36,265 nt of DNA from Micromonospora endophytica (GCF_003236305.1 NZ_POTX01000033.1:1-36265), one strand, 5' to 3'; numbered from the stretch's first letter, positions 7,693 to 18,957 are shown. The notes: generated from the letters alone by a model not told the origin. Numbers and translations: made by a program.

Positions 7693-7905
7693 AGCAACCA
7701 CGCCCGGAACAGCCGTTGAGCGTGGATGGTTGTGCAAAACGACGCGTACCGACCCTTCGGCACAGACACACGAGGTCAGCCGAGCGGGTTCGCGGCGATA
7801 GAGTAATGAGGCACGGATGCCCGTCCCGGGCGTTCGCGCACCGGCCCCGCCGAGAGTCTTGACCACCAAGATCGAGTGCGCACGGCACGTGAGGAGCACG
7901 AGGGC

Positions 7906-10440
<2,535 letters not shown>

Positions 10441-10458
10441 CTCAACCCGTACGACAGC

Positions 10459-10492
10459 CGGCGGCCCGGTGGCAGTTGCCACCGGGCCGCCG
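10459..10492 (+). terminator. clpC terminator
   Basis: Perfect 16-nt inverted arms (10459-10474 and 10477-10492, CGGCGGCCCGGTGGCA and its complement) around a 2-base centre, 18 bp after the clpC stop, followed by TCGTTGTG. The strongest hairpin noticed in the window. Confidence 0.85.
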
Positions 10493-10653
10493 TCGTTGTG
10501 CCGCGTCCGCTCCGGCGAGGCCCATGCGGAGGCCCGCCGAGCGGAGCGGAGCATTCCGTCGCCGGTGGCAGGTGGCAGGCGACCCGTATGACAGCCGTCA
10601 CCGTTTGCCGTGGCATGCGCGGGTGGTCAGGGTCGTTGTACCGGGAGTAACCG

Positions 10654-10674
10654 CAGCGGCCGCCTGGGCCGCTG
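10654..10674. other. Perfect 8-bp hairpin upstream of peptidase gene
   Basis: CAGCGGCC-GCCTG-GGCCGCTG, about 78 bp before the ATG at 10752. It may sit in the mRNA leader or be a second terminator; no known riboswitch class was recognised. Confidence 0.35.
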
Positions 10675-10751
10675 CCGCTGTCCTTCCCGACGCGCTTGCC
10701 CACCATCCCTCCCGGGTGTCGCGTCGTTTCCCGATCTGGAAGGCGACGATC

Positions 10752-11402
10752 ATGACCACGTTGATTCGTAAGGCTGCCCTGACCGCCTGCGGTGCCGTCT
10801 TCGCTGGTGGGATGATCACCGGTCCGATGAGCGCGACCGCCGCTCCGTCCGGCACCGGCCCGCTGGCCGCCCTGACCGAGCGGGGGAAAGGCACCGGCGA
10901 GCGGCAGTTGAAGGTGCGGTACGAGGCACAGCCCAACTTCTACTACTGTGGCCCGGCCGCCGTACGCAACGCGCTGACAGTCATGGACCGGGACGTCTCA
11001 CAGGACGACCTGGCCCGCGAGATGGGCACCACCGAGCGGGGCACCGATTCGGCGCATCTGATCACCAAGGCGCTGAACGAGCGGAGCGGCAAGAACGTCT
11101 ACCGCACCGTGGAGCTTCCCGGGCCCGTCGCCGACGACGCCCAGACCGACCGGCTGCGGGCTGACATCGTCAGTGCCGTCGACGACGGGCGCAGCCCGGT
11201 GGTCAACGTCGTCGGCACCGGCACGGACACCGACGGGACGAGCCACACCTTCGAGGGCGGCCACTACATCTCGGTGACCGGTTACCGGGGCGGCGGTGAC
11301 CAGGTGAAGATCGCCGACTCGGCCGACCCCGCGCGCGCCGAGTACTGGATCACCATCGACGCGCTCGCCGACTGGGCGGCCACCCGCGGTTACTCCGCCT
11401 GA
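10752..11402 (+). CDS. Secreted C39-like cysteine peptidase
   Basis: 216-aa predicted secreted protein. The signal peptide (about residues 1-33, MTTLIRKAAL... ending SATA-A) fits only the ATG at 10752, which is preceded by GGAAGG. The mature part matches the peptidase C39-like family 2 (PF13529): catalytic Cys in NFYYCGPAAVRNAL (oxyanion Gln just upstream in EAQPNF), His in GGHYISVTGY and Asp in KIADSADP. Substrate unknown; C39 relatives cleave after double glycine, but no ABC transporter or peptide precursor is adjacent, so a free extracellular protease is more likely. Its 3' end overlaps the convergent mutY by 13 bp. Confidence 0.8.
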   Translation: MTTLIRKAALTACGAVFAGGMITGPMSATAAPSGTGPLAALTERGKGTGERQLKVRYEAQPNFYYCGPAAVRNALTVMDRDVSQDDLAREMGTTERGTDSAHLITKALNERSGKNVYRTVELPGPVADDAQTDRLRADIVSAVDDGRSPVVNVVGTGTDTDGTSHTFEGGHYISVTGYRGGGDQVKIADSADPARAEYWITIDALADWAATRGYSA

Positions 11403-12313
11403 CCGAGCGGCACCGGGTCCGGGCCGGTCGGCGGGCCGTCGCCGAGCAACCGGAACGACGCCTCGCCGACCGGCTCGACCAGCCCGTCGGTGACCAGACC
11501 GGCAAGGGCGCGGGCCCGCTGCACCTCGTCCGCCCAGACTTGGTCCAACCGCTGCTGCGGCACCGGCCCGGTCGACTCCCGCAGCAGGCCGAGGAGCAGC
11601 CCGCGTACCTGCCGGTCGGTGCCGGCGTAGCGTTGCGGCCGACGGGTCGGGCCGACCGGGGCGACCTGGCCCGAGGCGCGCCAGGCGCAGATCGTCTCGA
11701 CCGGGCACGCGTCGCAGCGCGGGGCGCGGGCGGTGCAGATCACCGCACCCAGCTCCATGATGGCGGCGCTGGCGAGCGCGGCGGCGGCCGGTTCGGCGGG
11801 GAGCAGTTCCTCGGTGGCGACCAGGTCGGCGGGGCGGGTGGCCGGGCCGGCGTCCGGCTCTCCGGCGACCGCCCGACAGACCACCCGGCGTACGTTGGTG
11901 TCGACCACGGGGTGGCGCTGGCCGTACGCGAAAGCCGCCACCGCCCGCGCCGTGTACGTGCCGACGCCGGGCAGCGCGAGCAGCTGGTCCAGCCGGTCCG
12001 GTACGGTCCCGCCGTGCCGCGCGACGATGGCCACCGCGCACTCCCGTAGGCGCAACGCTCGGCGCGGATAGCCGAGGCGTCCCCACATCCGGATGGCCTC
12101 GGCCGGACTGTCCTGCGCCAGTGCGGCCGGCGTGGGCCAGCGCTCCAGCCAGGCGTGCCAGGCGGGCAACACCCGGGCCACCGGAGTCTGCTGGAGCATG
12201 ACCTCGCTGACCAGGATGGCCCACGCGCCCACACCGGGGTGGCGCCACGGCAGGTCCCGGGCGTTCTGCTCGTACCACCGGCTCACACGTCCGGCGAATG
12301 TGGCTTCTGTCAT
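11390..12313 (-). CDS. mutY: A/G-specific adenine DNA glycosylase
   Basis: 307-aa base-excision-repair enzyme removing adenine mispaired with 8-oxoguanine. Seen: catalytic Glu37 in SEVMLQQTPVARV, helix-hairpin-helix LLALPGVGTYTARAV, catalytic Asp138 in VVDTNVRRVV, and an iron-sulfur cluster motif C-x6-C-x2-C-x5-C in VICTARAPRCDACPVETIC. The C-terminal part is short, so a full NUDIX-like 8-oxoG recognition domain is not evident, as in other actinobacterial MutY. Start ATG 12313 (MTEATFAGRVSRWYEQNARD) is where family similarity begins. It diverges from the ACT-domain gene, with 97 bp between starts. Confidence 0.95.
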   Translation of the reverse strand: MTEATFAGRVSRWYEQNARDLPWRHPGVGAWAILVSEVMLQQTPVARVLPAWHAWLERWPTPAALAQDSPAEAIRMWGRLGYPRRALRLRECAVAIVARHGGTVPDRLDQLLALPGVGTYTARAVAAFAYGQRHPVVDTNVRRVVCRAVAGEPDAGPATRPADLVATEELLPAEPAAAALASAAIMELGAVICTARAPRCDACPVETICAWRASGQVAPVGPTRRPQRYAGTDRQVRGLLLGLLRESTGPVPQQRLDQVWADEVQRARALAGLVTDGLVEPVGEASFRLLGDGPPTGPDPVPLGQAE

Positions 12314-12398
12314 CGCGTCGCCGATGATGTCACGCGCCGCTGGTCCCGTTGACTGGACGGTACCGGCGGGCCGCCGCCGTCGACGTACGCGGATCGGG

Positions 12399-12404
12399 CA
12401 GAAT
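12399..12404 (+). promoter_or_regulatory. -10-like hexamer for ACT-domain gene
   Basis: CAGAAT followed by six bases and the ATG at 12411. Matches the leaderless arrangement seen elsewhere in the window except for C in place of the first T. No Shine-Dalgarno. Confidence 0.35.
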
Positions 12405-12410
12405 GCCCGG

Positions 12411-12923
12411 ATGAACGAGCTCGCGATCACCGTCATCGGCCGGGACCGGCCCGGCATCGTGGCTGACGTCGCCGAGGTGCTCGCCCGGCTCGGGGCCAAC
12501 CTCACCGACAGCACCATGACCCGGCTGCGAGGGCACTTCGCGATGACGCTGATCTGCGTCGGCCCCGCCGCCACCGAGGTCGAGGCCGCGTTGGCCCCGC
12601 TCGCCGCCGACAGCCAACTGGTGGCGACCGTACGCTCCGTGGCGCGCGACGGCGAGGCGGCGCCAGCCGGCGAGCCGTACGTGATGGCGGTGCACGGCGC
12701 GGACCGGATGGGCATCGTGGCGGCGATGACGCGGGTGCTGACGGAAGCCGGTGGCAACGTCACCGACCTGAGTACCCGACTGGCCGGGTCGCTCTACGTG
12801 GTGGTCGCCGAGGTGGATCTACCGGCCGGGGCGGCCACCGCGCTCGCTGAACGGCTGGCCGCCACCGCCGCCGAGTTGGGCGTCGAGGTCACTCTCCGTC
12901 CCGCCGAACCGGATCTGCTGTGA
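12411..12923 (+). CDS. Two-ACT-domain protein (GcvR-like)
   Basis: 170-aa protein made of two ACT domains: residues about 4-75 (ELAITVIGRDRPGIVADVAE) and about 88-165 (YVMAVHGADRMGIVAAMTRV). The DRPGIV and DRMGIV turns are typical of ligand-binding ACT repeats in GcvR-type regulators and formyl-THF deformylase N-termini. No catalytic domain is attached. Likely an amino-acid-sensing regulatory protein, ligand unknown. Its TGA overlaps the GTG of the deformylase gene by 4 nt, indicating one translationally coupled operon. Confidence 0.85.
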   Translation: MNELAITVIGRDRPGIVADVAEVLARLGANLTDSTMTRLRGHFAMTLICVGPAATEVEAALAPLAADSQLVATVRSVARDGEAAPAGEPYVMAVHGADRMGIVAAMTRVLTEAGGNVTDLSTRLAGSLYVVVAEVDLPAGAATALAERLAATAAELGVEVTLRPAEPDLL

Positions 12924-13513
12924 CCGGGCGCGGCGACGGGTCCGATCTGGATCCGCAGACGGAGGGGCACACCGGCCTCGGTGACTGGACTCCTGAGGCG
13001 TTGGGCGCCGGCCGGGTGCTACCGGTGGTCTCCGCCCCGGAGGCGGTGCTCAGCCGCGACGGTGCGGAGGTCGACCCGATCGCCGACGAGACCGTACGCC
13101 TGGCGGCGGACCTGGTCGCCACGATGCGGGTGTCGCCCGGCTGCGTCGGCCTGGCCGCTCCGCAGGTGGGGGTCGGCGCCCGGGTGTTCGCGGTGGACGT
13201 CACCGGGCACGCCAAGGCGGTGACCGTGCACGGCACCTTCGTGCTCTGCAACGCCCGGGTGGTCGAGGCGAGCCGGTGGAAGGTGGGCCGGGAAGGGTGC
13301 ATGTCGGTGCCGGACCTCACCGGTGACGTCAAACGCGCGAGCCGGCTGGTGGTCGAGGGCGCGCTGCCGGGCAGCGGCCAGGTCGTCCGCCTGACGACCG
13401 ACGGTTTCGAGGCGCGTGCCCTGCAACACGAGATCGACCACTGCGCGGGCCTGCTCTTCCTGGACCGGGTGGCCGGGGCGCACGCGATCTATCAGCGCAA
13501 GGTCTACCTCTGA
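12920..13513 (+). CDS. def: Peptide deformylase
   Basis: 197-aa metalloenzyme removing the N-formyl group from new proteins. The three family motifs are present: GCVGLAAPQVG (motif 1), EGCMSVP (motif 2, metal-binding Cys) and LQHEIDHCAGLLFLDR (motif 3, the HExxH zinc/iron site). Cys replaces the usual Leu after the second His (HCAG instead of HLxG). About 30 extra residues precede the conserved core. The GTG start at 12920 overlaps the upstream stop (GTGA). The genomic pairing with an ACT-domain gene is notable; def is more often beside fmt. Confidence 0.93.
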   Translation: MTGRGDGSDLDPQTEGHTGLGDWTPEALGAGRVLPVVSAPEAVLSRDGAEVDPIADETVRLAADLVATMRVSPGCVGLAAPQVGVGARVFAVDVTGHAKAVTVHGTFVLCNARVVEASRWKVGREGCMSVPDLTGDVKRASRLVVEGALPGSGQVVRLTTDGFEARALQHEIDHCAGLLFLDRVAGAHAIYQRKVYL

Positions 13514-13526
13514 CGGGTCGTACCGG

Positions 13527-13543
13527 CACGGTCGGTGACCGTG
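13527..13543 (+). terminator. Hairpin after def
   Basis: CACGGTC-GGT-GACCGTG, perfect 7-bp arms starting 14 bp after the def stop, followed by TGTTG. Short, so a moderate candidate. Confidence 0.45.
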
Positions 13544-13645
13544 TGTTGCGACGAAGCCGGCACGGACTGTCGAGAATGGAGGGTCAGCCGCGATGCGTGG
13601 AGGATGTCCCGGCGCGTCGCCGCCTTCCGTCACGTCGCCCGCCGC

Positions 13646-13651
13646 TACGGT
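13646..13651 (+). promoter_or_regulatory. -10-like hexamer before membrane-anchored hypothetical
   Basis: TACGGT, nine bases before the ATG at 13661. If used, the mRNA leader is only a few bases. Confidence 0.35.
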
Positions 13652-13660
13652 GGGGGCATC

Positions 13661-14410
13661 ATGCGTCTGACGGTCGGCCCCCTGCCCCCCGCCGTGTACT
13701 GGCGGCGTCGCGCCGTTGTGCTCGGTGCGGTCCTGCTCTTCCTGATCGTGCTGCTCTACTCGTGCAACGGGCAGCGCGGCGGCAACGACGCGGGCCGCGA
13801 GGGCCAGCCGGAACCGGGCGTGTCATCCGGCACACCGGAGCCCACCGGCTCGGTGCTGACCCCGCAGACCGGCGCGCCGCCGTCAGGTGACGCCGGGGCC
13901 GGCCCGGCCACCCCGGCCCCGGACGGCTCCACCACGCCGTCCAGCACGCCGCAGACGTCCACCGCGCCTAACTCCGGCAACGACGTGCCGGCACGGGCAC
14001 CGGTGAACGACGCCGGCACCTGCACCGACGCGGAACTCTCGGTGACCGCGGTGGCCCTGCCCGCGCAGGTCGTCCGGGGTGCCGCCGTCGACCTGCACCT
14101 GAAGGTCCGTAACCGGTCCGAGCGGACGTGCAGTCGGGATGTCGGCGCGACCGCCCAGGAGCTCTACATCAAGTCCGGTGCCGAGGTGATCTGGTCATCG
14201 GACACCTGCGGCACGGCCGCCGGCTCGGAGGTGCAGTCCTTCACCGCCGGGTTCGAACGCGCCTACCGGGTCGGCTGGAACGGCAAGGACAGCAGCCGGT
14301 GCGCCGACGGACTGGCGAACGGCCCCACGCCGCAGGCCGGGACGTACGAGGTCTTCGCCCGGGTCGGCACCAAACGCAGCCAGCCGGTGAAACTCGTCCT
14401 CACCGACTGA
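13661..14410 (+). CDS. Membrane-anchored hypothetical with Pro/Thr/Ser linker
   Basis: 249 aa. Residues 1-15 are cytoplasmic, a single transmembrane helix follows (VVLGAVLLFLIVLLYSC, about 19-36), then a disordered Pro/Thr/Ser/Gly linker (about 40-110), then a compact extracellular domain (about 120-249) with alternating beta-strand pattern and four Cys (in AGTCTD, ERTCSRD, SDTCGT, SSRCAD) that could form two disulfides. The fold looks Ig-like, but I recognise no enzyme motif. Start chosen at ATG 13661 because the helix and basic RRR flank fit; upstream in-frame codons look non-coding. Convergent with disA. Function unknown. Confidence 0.75.
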   Translation: MRLTVGPLPPAVYWRRRAVVLGAVLLFLIVLLYSCNGQRGGNDAGREGQPEPGVSSGTPEPTGSVLTPQTGAPPSGDAGAGPATPAPDGSTTPSSTPQTSTAPNSGNDVPARAPVNDAGTCTDAELSVTAVALPAQVVRGAAVDLHLKVRNRSERTCSRDVGATAQELYIKSGAEVIWSSDTCGTAAGSEVQSFTAGFERAYRVGWNGKDSSRCADGLANGPTPQAGTYEVFARVGTKRSQPVKLVLTD

Positions 14411-14429
14411 GAGCCGTCGGCGCCGCCTG

Positions 14430-15608
14430 TCAGACGTACCGTTCGAGGATGGAAGCCTCGGCGAGCCGGGACAGTCCCTCGCGTACGCCCCGGGCCCGCG
14501 CGTCACCGACGCCCTCGACCGTCTGGAGGTCCTCCACCGTCGCGCCCAGCAGGCGCTGGAGGCTGCCGAAGTGCATCACCAGCCGGTCCACCACGGCCAC
14601 CGGCAGCCGGGGCACCTTGGCCAGCAGCCGGAACCCGCGTGGACTGACCGCCGCGTCCAGTGCGTCCGAGGCGGCCGGGTAGCCGATCGCCTTGGCGACC
14701 GAGACCAGGTCGATCAGCTCGGTCGCGCTGAGCAGATCCAACTCGACAAGGGCCTCGTCGAGGGTGCGCGGCTTGCGGCCGGCGGGCAGGTAGTCCCGGA
14801 TGACCAGGGTGCGGTCGGCGTCGACGCCGGCCATCAGCTCGTCGAGCTGCAGGGCGAGCAGCCGCCCGTCGGTGCCCAGCTCCACCACGTAACCGGCGAT
14901 CTCGTCGGCGATGCGGCGGACCATCTCCAACCGCTGCACCACCGCCACCGCGTCCCGCACGGTGACCAGATCCTCGATCTCCAGTGCGGAGAGTGTGCCG
15001 GAGACCTCGTCCAGCCGCAGCTTGTAACGCTCCAGGGTGGCCAGCGCCTGGTTGGCCCGGGAGAGGATGGCCGCCGAGTCGTCAAGCACGTGCCGCTGGC
15101 CGTTGACGTAGAGGCTGATGATCCGCATCGACTGGCTGACCGAGATCACCGGGTAGCCGGTCTGCCGGGCGACCCGCTCCGCGGTGCGGTGCCGGGTGCC
15201 GGACTCCTCCGTCGGGATGGCCGGATCGGGCATCAGGTGCACCGCCGCGCGGACGATCCGGGTGCCGTCGCTGGAGAGCACCACCGCACCGTCCATCTTG
15301 CACAGCTCGCGGATCCGGGTGGCGGAGAACTCGACGTCCAGCGGGAAACCGCCGGTGCACAGCCCCTCGACGACCTTGTCGTAGCCGAGGACGATGAGCG
15401 CGCCCGTGCGGCCGCGCAGGATGCGCTCCAAGCCGTCGCGCAGCGCGGTGCCGGGTGCCATCAGGGCCAGGTTGGCGCGTAGCGGATCGCCGGCGCTGCC
15501 GCCTCCGGTCACGCTGATGCTGATCGGACGGGCGGGCGAGCCCACGGCACCGGTGCGGGCGTGGGGTGTCGCGCCGGCAGGCTTGGTGGTATCGCGGTCG
15601 ACTGGCAC
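14430..15608 (-). CDS. disA: DNA integrity scanning diadenylate cyclase DisA
   Basis: 392-aa enzyme making cyclic di-AMP from two ATP while scanning DNA for damage. N-terminal DAC domain (about 40-160) contains the DGA motif in [12 protein letters not shown] and [16 protein letters not shown] helical linker follows, and a C-terminal RuvA-like HhH domain ([20 protein letters not shown]) binds branched DNA. Slightly long N-terminus compared with the usual 355-375 aa. GTG 15614 is also possible, but TAGACT ends immediately before it and lies exactly six bases before GTG 15608, so 15608 is preferred as a leaderless start. Downstream of radA, its usual partner. Confidence 0.94.
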   Translation of the reverse strand: MPVDRDTTKPAGATPHARTGAVGSPARPISISVTGGGSAGDPLRANLALMAPGTALRDGLERILRGRTGALIVLGYDKVVEGLCTGGFPLDVEFSATRIRELCKMDGAVVLSSDGTRIVRAAVHLMPDPAIPTEESGTRHRTAERVARQTGYPVISVSQSMRIISLYVNGQRHVLDDSAAILSRANQALATLERYKLRLDEVSGTLSALEIEDLVTVRDAVAVVQRLEMVRRIADEIAGYVVELGTDGRLLALQLDELMAGVDADRTLVIRDYLPAGRKPRTLDEALVELDLLSATELIDLVSVAKAIGYPAASDALDAAVSPRGFRLLAKVPRLPVAVVDRLVMHFGSLQRLLGATVEDLQTVEGVGDARARGVREGLSRLAEASILERYV

Positions 15609-15614
15609 GGGCAC

Positions 15615-15620
15615 AGTCTA
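15615..15620 (-). promoter_or_regulatory. -10 hexamer for leaderless disA
   Basis: Minus-strand TAGACT followed by six bases and GTG at 15608. It would give disA its own promoter separate from radA. Confidence 0.5.
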
Positions 15621-15707
15621 CGGACTGCCGTGCGGTGGGTGCTGTCGTGGTTACTGTGATGTGTCACGATCCCGCCACTCGGTCGCGTCGTCGCACCGGA
15701 AGGGCCG

Positions 15708-17159
15708 TCACTCCGCCGACACCCGGGCCGCGGCCTGGAGCGCCGAACGGACGTCGCCGACCTCGATCACCCGCAGCTGGTCGGGACCGGCGCCGGTGCT
15801 CGCCGGGCCGCAACCCTGCGGCACCAGGGCCAGCCGGAAGCCGAGCCGGGCCGCCTCGGCCAGCCGGCGGGGCACCGCGCCCACCCGACGCACCTCGCCG
15901 GTCAGCCCCACTTCGCCGATGGCCACCAGCTGCGGTGCGATGGCCAGGTTGAGCCCGCCGGAGGCGACGGCCAGCGCCACCGCGAGGTCGGCTGCGGGCT
16001 CCACCACCCGGATGCCGCCGACAGTGGCCGCGAAGACCTCCCGGTCGTGCAGGGTGAGCCGTTCGGTGCGGCGCTGGAGCACCGCCAGCACCATCGCCAG
16101 CCGGGCCGAATCCAACCCGGAGACCGTGCGCCGGGGAGAGCCGGCCACCGTCGCGCCGATCAGCGCCTGCACCTCGGTGACAAGTGCCCGACGCCCCTCC
16201 ATGGCCACCGTCACGCAGGTGCCCGGCACCGGCTCCGAGTAGCGGGTCAGGAACAGTCCGGACGGGTCGGCCAGGCTGCTGATGCCGCTCTCGTGCATCT
16301 CGAAGCAGCCCACCTCGTCGGCAGCCCCGAAGCGGTTCTTGACCCCGCGCACCATCCGCAGGGACGAGTGCTTGTCACCCTCGAAGTGCAGCACCACGTC
16401 GACCAGGTGCTCCAGCACCCGGGGACCGGCCACCTGTCCGTCCTTGGTGACGTGGCCGACCAGCACGGTCGCGATCCCACGCTCCTTGGCGACCGCCACC
16501 ACGGCGGCGGTGACCGCCCGGACCTGGGTCACCCCGCCGGACACCCCCTCGGTGCCGGCGGTGGAGATGGTCTGCACCGAGTCGAGCACCAGCAGGCCGG
16601 GCTTTACCGCGTCGAGATGGCCGAGCACCGCCGCGAGGTCGTTCTCAGCGGCCAGGTAGAGCTGGTCGTGCAGGGTGCCCATGCGCTCGGCCCGCAGTCG
16701 CACCTGGCTCACCGACTCCTCGCCGCTGACCACCAGGGACGGGCTGCCGGCACCTGCGGCCCACTGCTGCGCCACGTCCAGCAACAGGGTGGACTTGCCG
16801 ACGCCCGGCTCACCGGCGAGCAGCACCACCGCCCCCGGCACCAACCCACCGCCGAGCACCCGGTCGAGTTCGCTGACGCCGGTGGGTCGGGCCCGGGCCG
16901 GTGCCGCGCTGATGGTGGCGATCGGCCGGGCCGGTTCGGCAGGCATCCGGGAACTGACGACCCGGCCGGAGACGGTCGGCCCGGTGACGGTGCATTCGAC
17001 CACCGAACCCCACTCGCCACACTCGGGGCAGCGGCCCACCCATTTCGGTGGCTGGTGACCGCAGGCGTCGCACTCGTACGCGGGGCGGGGCTCGCGGGCG
17101 GCGGCCTTGCCGCGCCCGCCACCCGTGCCTCGGGCCGAGGTCGATCGGGAGATGCTCAC
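15708..17159 (-). CDS. radA: DNA repair protein RadA
   Basis: 483-aa RecA-like ATPase/helicase assisting branch migration in recombination. Seen in order: four-Cys zinc finger (Cys30, 33, 44, 47 in CDAC...CPEC), Walker A GEPGVGKST at 116-124, the RadA-specific KNRFG in RGVKNRFGAADEVG, and a C-terminal Lon-protease-like domain without the Lon catalytic residues being evident. GTG start at 17159 is preceded by TAGCGT at seven bases, a leaderless pattern. Gene order lpqE-radA-disA is as I recall for mycobacteria. It ends 93 bp before the disA start. Confidence 0.95.
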   Translation of the reverse strand: MSISRSTSARGTGGGRGKAAAREPRPAYECDACGHQPPKWVGRCPECGEWGSVVECTVTGPTVSGRVVSSRMPAEPARPIATISAAPARARPTGVSELDRVLGGGLVPGAVVLLAGEPGVGKSTLLLDVAQQWAAGAGSPSLVVSGEESVSQVRLRAERMGTLHDQLYLAAENDLAAVLGHLDAVKPGLLVLDSVQTISTAGTEGVSGGVTQVRAVTAAVVAVAKERGIATVLVGHVTKDGQVAGPRVLEHLVDVVLHFEGDKHSSLRMVRGVKNRFGAADEVGCFEMHESGISSLADPSGLFLTRYSEPVPGTCVTVAMEGRRALVTEVQALIGATVAGSPRRTVSGLDSARLAMVLAVLQRRTERLTLHDREVFAATVGGIRVVEPAADLAVALAVASGGLNLAIAPQLVAIGEVGLTGEVRRVGAVPRRLAEAARLGFRLALVPQGCGPASTGAGPDQLRVIEVGDVRSALQAAARVSAE

Positions 17160-17166
17160 CCGAGCG

Positions 17167-17172
17167 ACGCTA
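17167..17172 (-). promoter_or_regulatory. -10 hexamer for leaderless radA
   Basis: Minus-strand TAGCGT, seven bases before the GTG at 17159. No Shine-Dalgarno lies between. Confidence 0.5.
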
Positions 17173-17253
17173 ACCCCTGGGTACGACGACGGCGCCGCCG
17201 GCCTGGGTTCACCACGCCGACGACGCCGCCGGAAAAGCTGGCGATGCTACGGC

Positions 17254-17979
17254 TCAGTGGCCGCCCTCACCCTCGAATCCCGTGTGCCGCTCGATGATCG
17301 GCGACGGCGGCGGTGGCGGGCTGAGCGGCACGGCGACAGGTGCCGGGGTGGTGACGCTGTCGCCACCGCCGAAGTCGAAGGTGACGGTGAGGTTCTGCCC
17401 CGCGAGCACCGCCGAGTTCAACCCGAGGAGCTGGAGCACCTGCTCGCCCTCGGTGTTCAGCTGCACGTAGCTCAGCGGCGGGATCTCGATCCGGGCGGGT
17501 GCACCCGCCGGAGCCTCCGGGGCGCCTGCCGTGGGCGGCTCACCCGGGGACGGGGATCCACTCGGGGACTCGTCCGGACCGGGCGTGCCCTCCGGCGACG
17601 ACGTGGCGGTCGGCGTGGGCGATCCGGTGGGCGACGGGCTGGTCGCGGCGCTGACCGTGGTGAGCACCACCTCGCGGGCGTCCGACGAGGTGACGGTGAC
17701 CGTCACCGGGTTCGGGGAGTCGTTGTAGAAGACCGCGTTGAGCACCGCGTTGTCGCCGGCCTGGTAACCCTCGACACCCGGGTACGCGACAAGCACGCTC
17801 CGCACCCCGTACGCGCCCGCGTCGGCCTGGAGGTCGATGCCCTGGATCGACGGCACCTTGTTGGCCGTCTCCGAGATCTGACCGGCGCCGCACCCGGACA
17901 GCAGCAACAGCCCGGCTGCCGTCACGATCCCGGGCAGCAGCACGGCAGCCCGCCGGGAACCCCTGATCGAGCGCGTCAC
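17254..17979 (-). CDS. lpqE: LpqE-like lipoprotein
   Basis: 241-aa exported lipoprotein. After an Arg-rich n-region and a hydrophobic stretch comes the lipobox LLSGC and then GCGAGQISETANKVPSIQG, nearly the same as the mature N-terminus I recall for mycobacterial LpqE, which also sits beside radA. The body is beta-rich (VRSVLVAYPG, NAVLNAVFYNDSPNPVTVTV), interrupted by a Pro/Ser/Thr-rich insertion (about 120-170), and ends with GQNLTVTFDFGGG. Biochemical function unresolved. GTG 17979 is chosen because GAGGAGGAC lies five bases upstream and it gives a normal signal peptide; the longer reading frame to 18084 is not needed. Confidence 0.8.
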   Translation of the reverse strand: MTRSIRGSRRAAVLLPGIVTAAGLLLLSGCGAGQISETANKVPSIQGIDLQADAGAYGVRSVLVAYPGVEGYQAGDNAVLNAVFYNDSPNPVTVTVTSSDAREVVLTTVSAATSPSPTGSPTPTATSSPEGTPGPDESPSGSPSPGEPPTAGAPEAPAGAPARIEIPPLSYVQLNTEGEQVLQLLGLNSAVLAGQNLTVTFDFGGGDSVTTPAPVAVPLSPPPPPSPIIERHTGFEGEGGH

Positions 17980-18117
17980 GTCGGTCCTCCTCGTCACGAT
18001 CACGCCCGGCGACGCCGCCGGACCCGCTGGCCATGCCCGCGCAGACCGCGCTCCAGGGTAGTTGGCGCTGATCGTGACCCGCACGCCGACCCTGCGCGGC
18101 CACCTGAACGGTGCGGC

Positions 18118-18957
18118 TCAGATCAGTCGACCGCTCGCGACCAGCAGGACGACATCGATCAGGGCGACAAGCATCGCCGCCCGGAACACGGCCACCGGGC
18201 GGGCCGCGCCATGGCCGGCGGTGCGGCCGGCGTACCAGGCAAGTGTCGGGATCACCACGGCGGCCACGACCGCCGCCAACCCCACGCCCGACGGCGGCCC
18301 GGGTGGCCCCAGCGCCAGGGTGACGGTCGCCGCGATGAGCAGCCCGATCGCGGCGATCCGACTGCCCGTCGGGCCCAACCGGTGCGGCAGGCCGTGGACC
18401 CCGGTCCGCGCGTCGTCGGCGAAGTCGGGCAGCACGTTGGCGAAGTGCGCGCCCGCGCCCAGCAGGCCGGCTGCCGCAGGTAGCCAGCCCGGTGGAAAGG
18501 GTGCGCCCGGCAACGCCGACACCACGAAGGCCGGCAGCGCGCCGAAGGAGACCGCGTACGGCAGCACCGAGATCACTGTCGACTTCAGCGGCCAGTTGTA
18601 GAGCAGGGCCGAGAGCAGGCCGGTGACGGCCCAGAGCGCGGCCACCGGATTCGTGCTCAGGGCCAGCGCCACTGTGGCAGCGGCGGCCAGTGCCGCGGCC
18701 ACCGTCACCGTGCGTCGGCCTACCGTGCCGGCGGCCACCGGTTTGTCGGTTCGCCCGACCAGGGCGTCCCGCTCGGCGTCGAGCAGGTCGTTTGTCCACC
18801 CGACGGTGAACTGGCTGGCCGCCACGGTGAGCGTCACCACGGCGACGCCGCCGACCGAATGCCCGACACCGGCCGCGAGCAGCGCGGCCACCGCGGTGAC
18901 CGCGGCGGTGGGTTCCGGATGGCTCGCCCTGACCAGCCCTAACACCGTCGACGACAT
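18118..18957 (-). CDS. UbiA-family prenyltransferase
   Basis: 279-aa integral membrane protein with about eight or nine hydrophobic helices. First Asp-rich motif NDLLDAERD at residues 56-64 followed by GRTDKPVAAG, and second motif NVLPDFADDARTG at about 180: both are the magnesium/diphosphate sites of UbiA-type aromatic prenyltransferases. Acceptor and prenyl donor unknown. It diverges from a UbiG-like methyltransferase (46 bp between starts), with a flavoprotein and a type III PKS behind that gene, suggesting prenylation of a polyketide-derived phenol or quinol; AgqD of Actinoplanes missouriensis is the precedent I recall. The ATG at 18957 has CAGACT six bases upstream, a weak leaderless signal. 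Confidence 0.88.
   Translation of the reverse strand: MSSTVLGLVRASHPEPTAAVTAVAALLAAGVGHSVGGVAVVTLTVAASQFTVGWTNDLLDAERDALVGRTDKPVAAGTVGRRTVTVAAALAAAATVALALSTNPVAALWAVTGLLSALLYNWPLKSTVISVLPYAVSFGALPAFVVSALPGAPFPPGWLPAAAGLLGAGAHFANVLPDFADDARTGVHGLPHRLGPTGSRIAAIGLLIAATVTLALGPPGPPSGVGLAAVVAAVVIPTLAWYAGRTAGHGAARPVAVFRAAMLVALIDVVLLVASGRLI

Larger units (their letters stand above)
7361..7905. other. 545-bp lsr2-clpC intergenic region
   Basis: No convincing gene here on either strand. Contents, in order: lsr2 terminator (7381-7413), a long-spaced inverted repeat (7451-7488), a DnaA-box cluster (7559-7601 plus degenerate boxes to about 7626), a ClgR-like dyad (7676-7692), a candidate -10 (7799-7804) and the clpC leader. 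GTTCGC (7490-7495) and GCGAAC (near 7513-7518) form a further widely spaced dyad. Confidence 0.6.
10441..10751. other. 311-bp intergenic region clpC to C39-like peptidase
   Basis: Contains the clpC terminator (10459-10492) and a second perfect hairpin (10654-10674). No supported gene. GGAAGG (10738-10743) serves as ribosome-binding site for the peptidase. No confident promoter seen. Confidence 0.5.
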
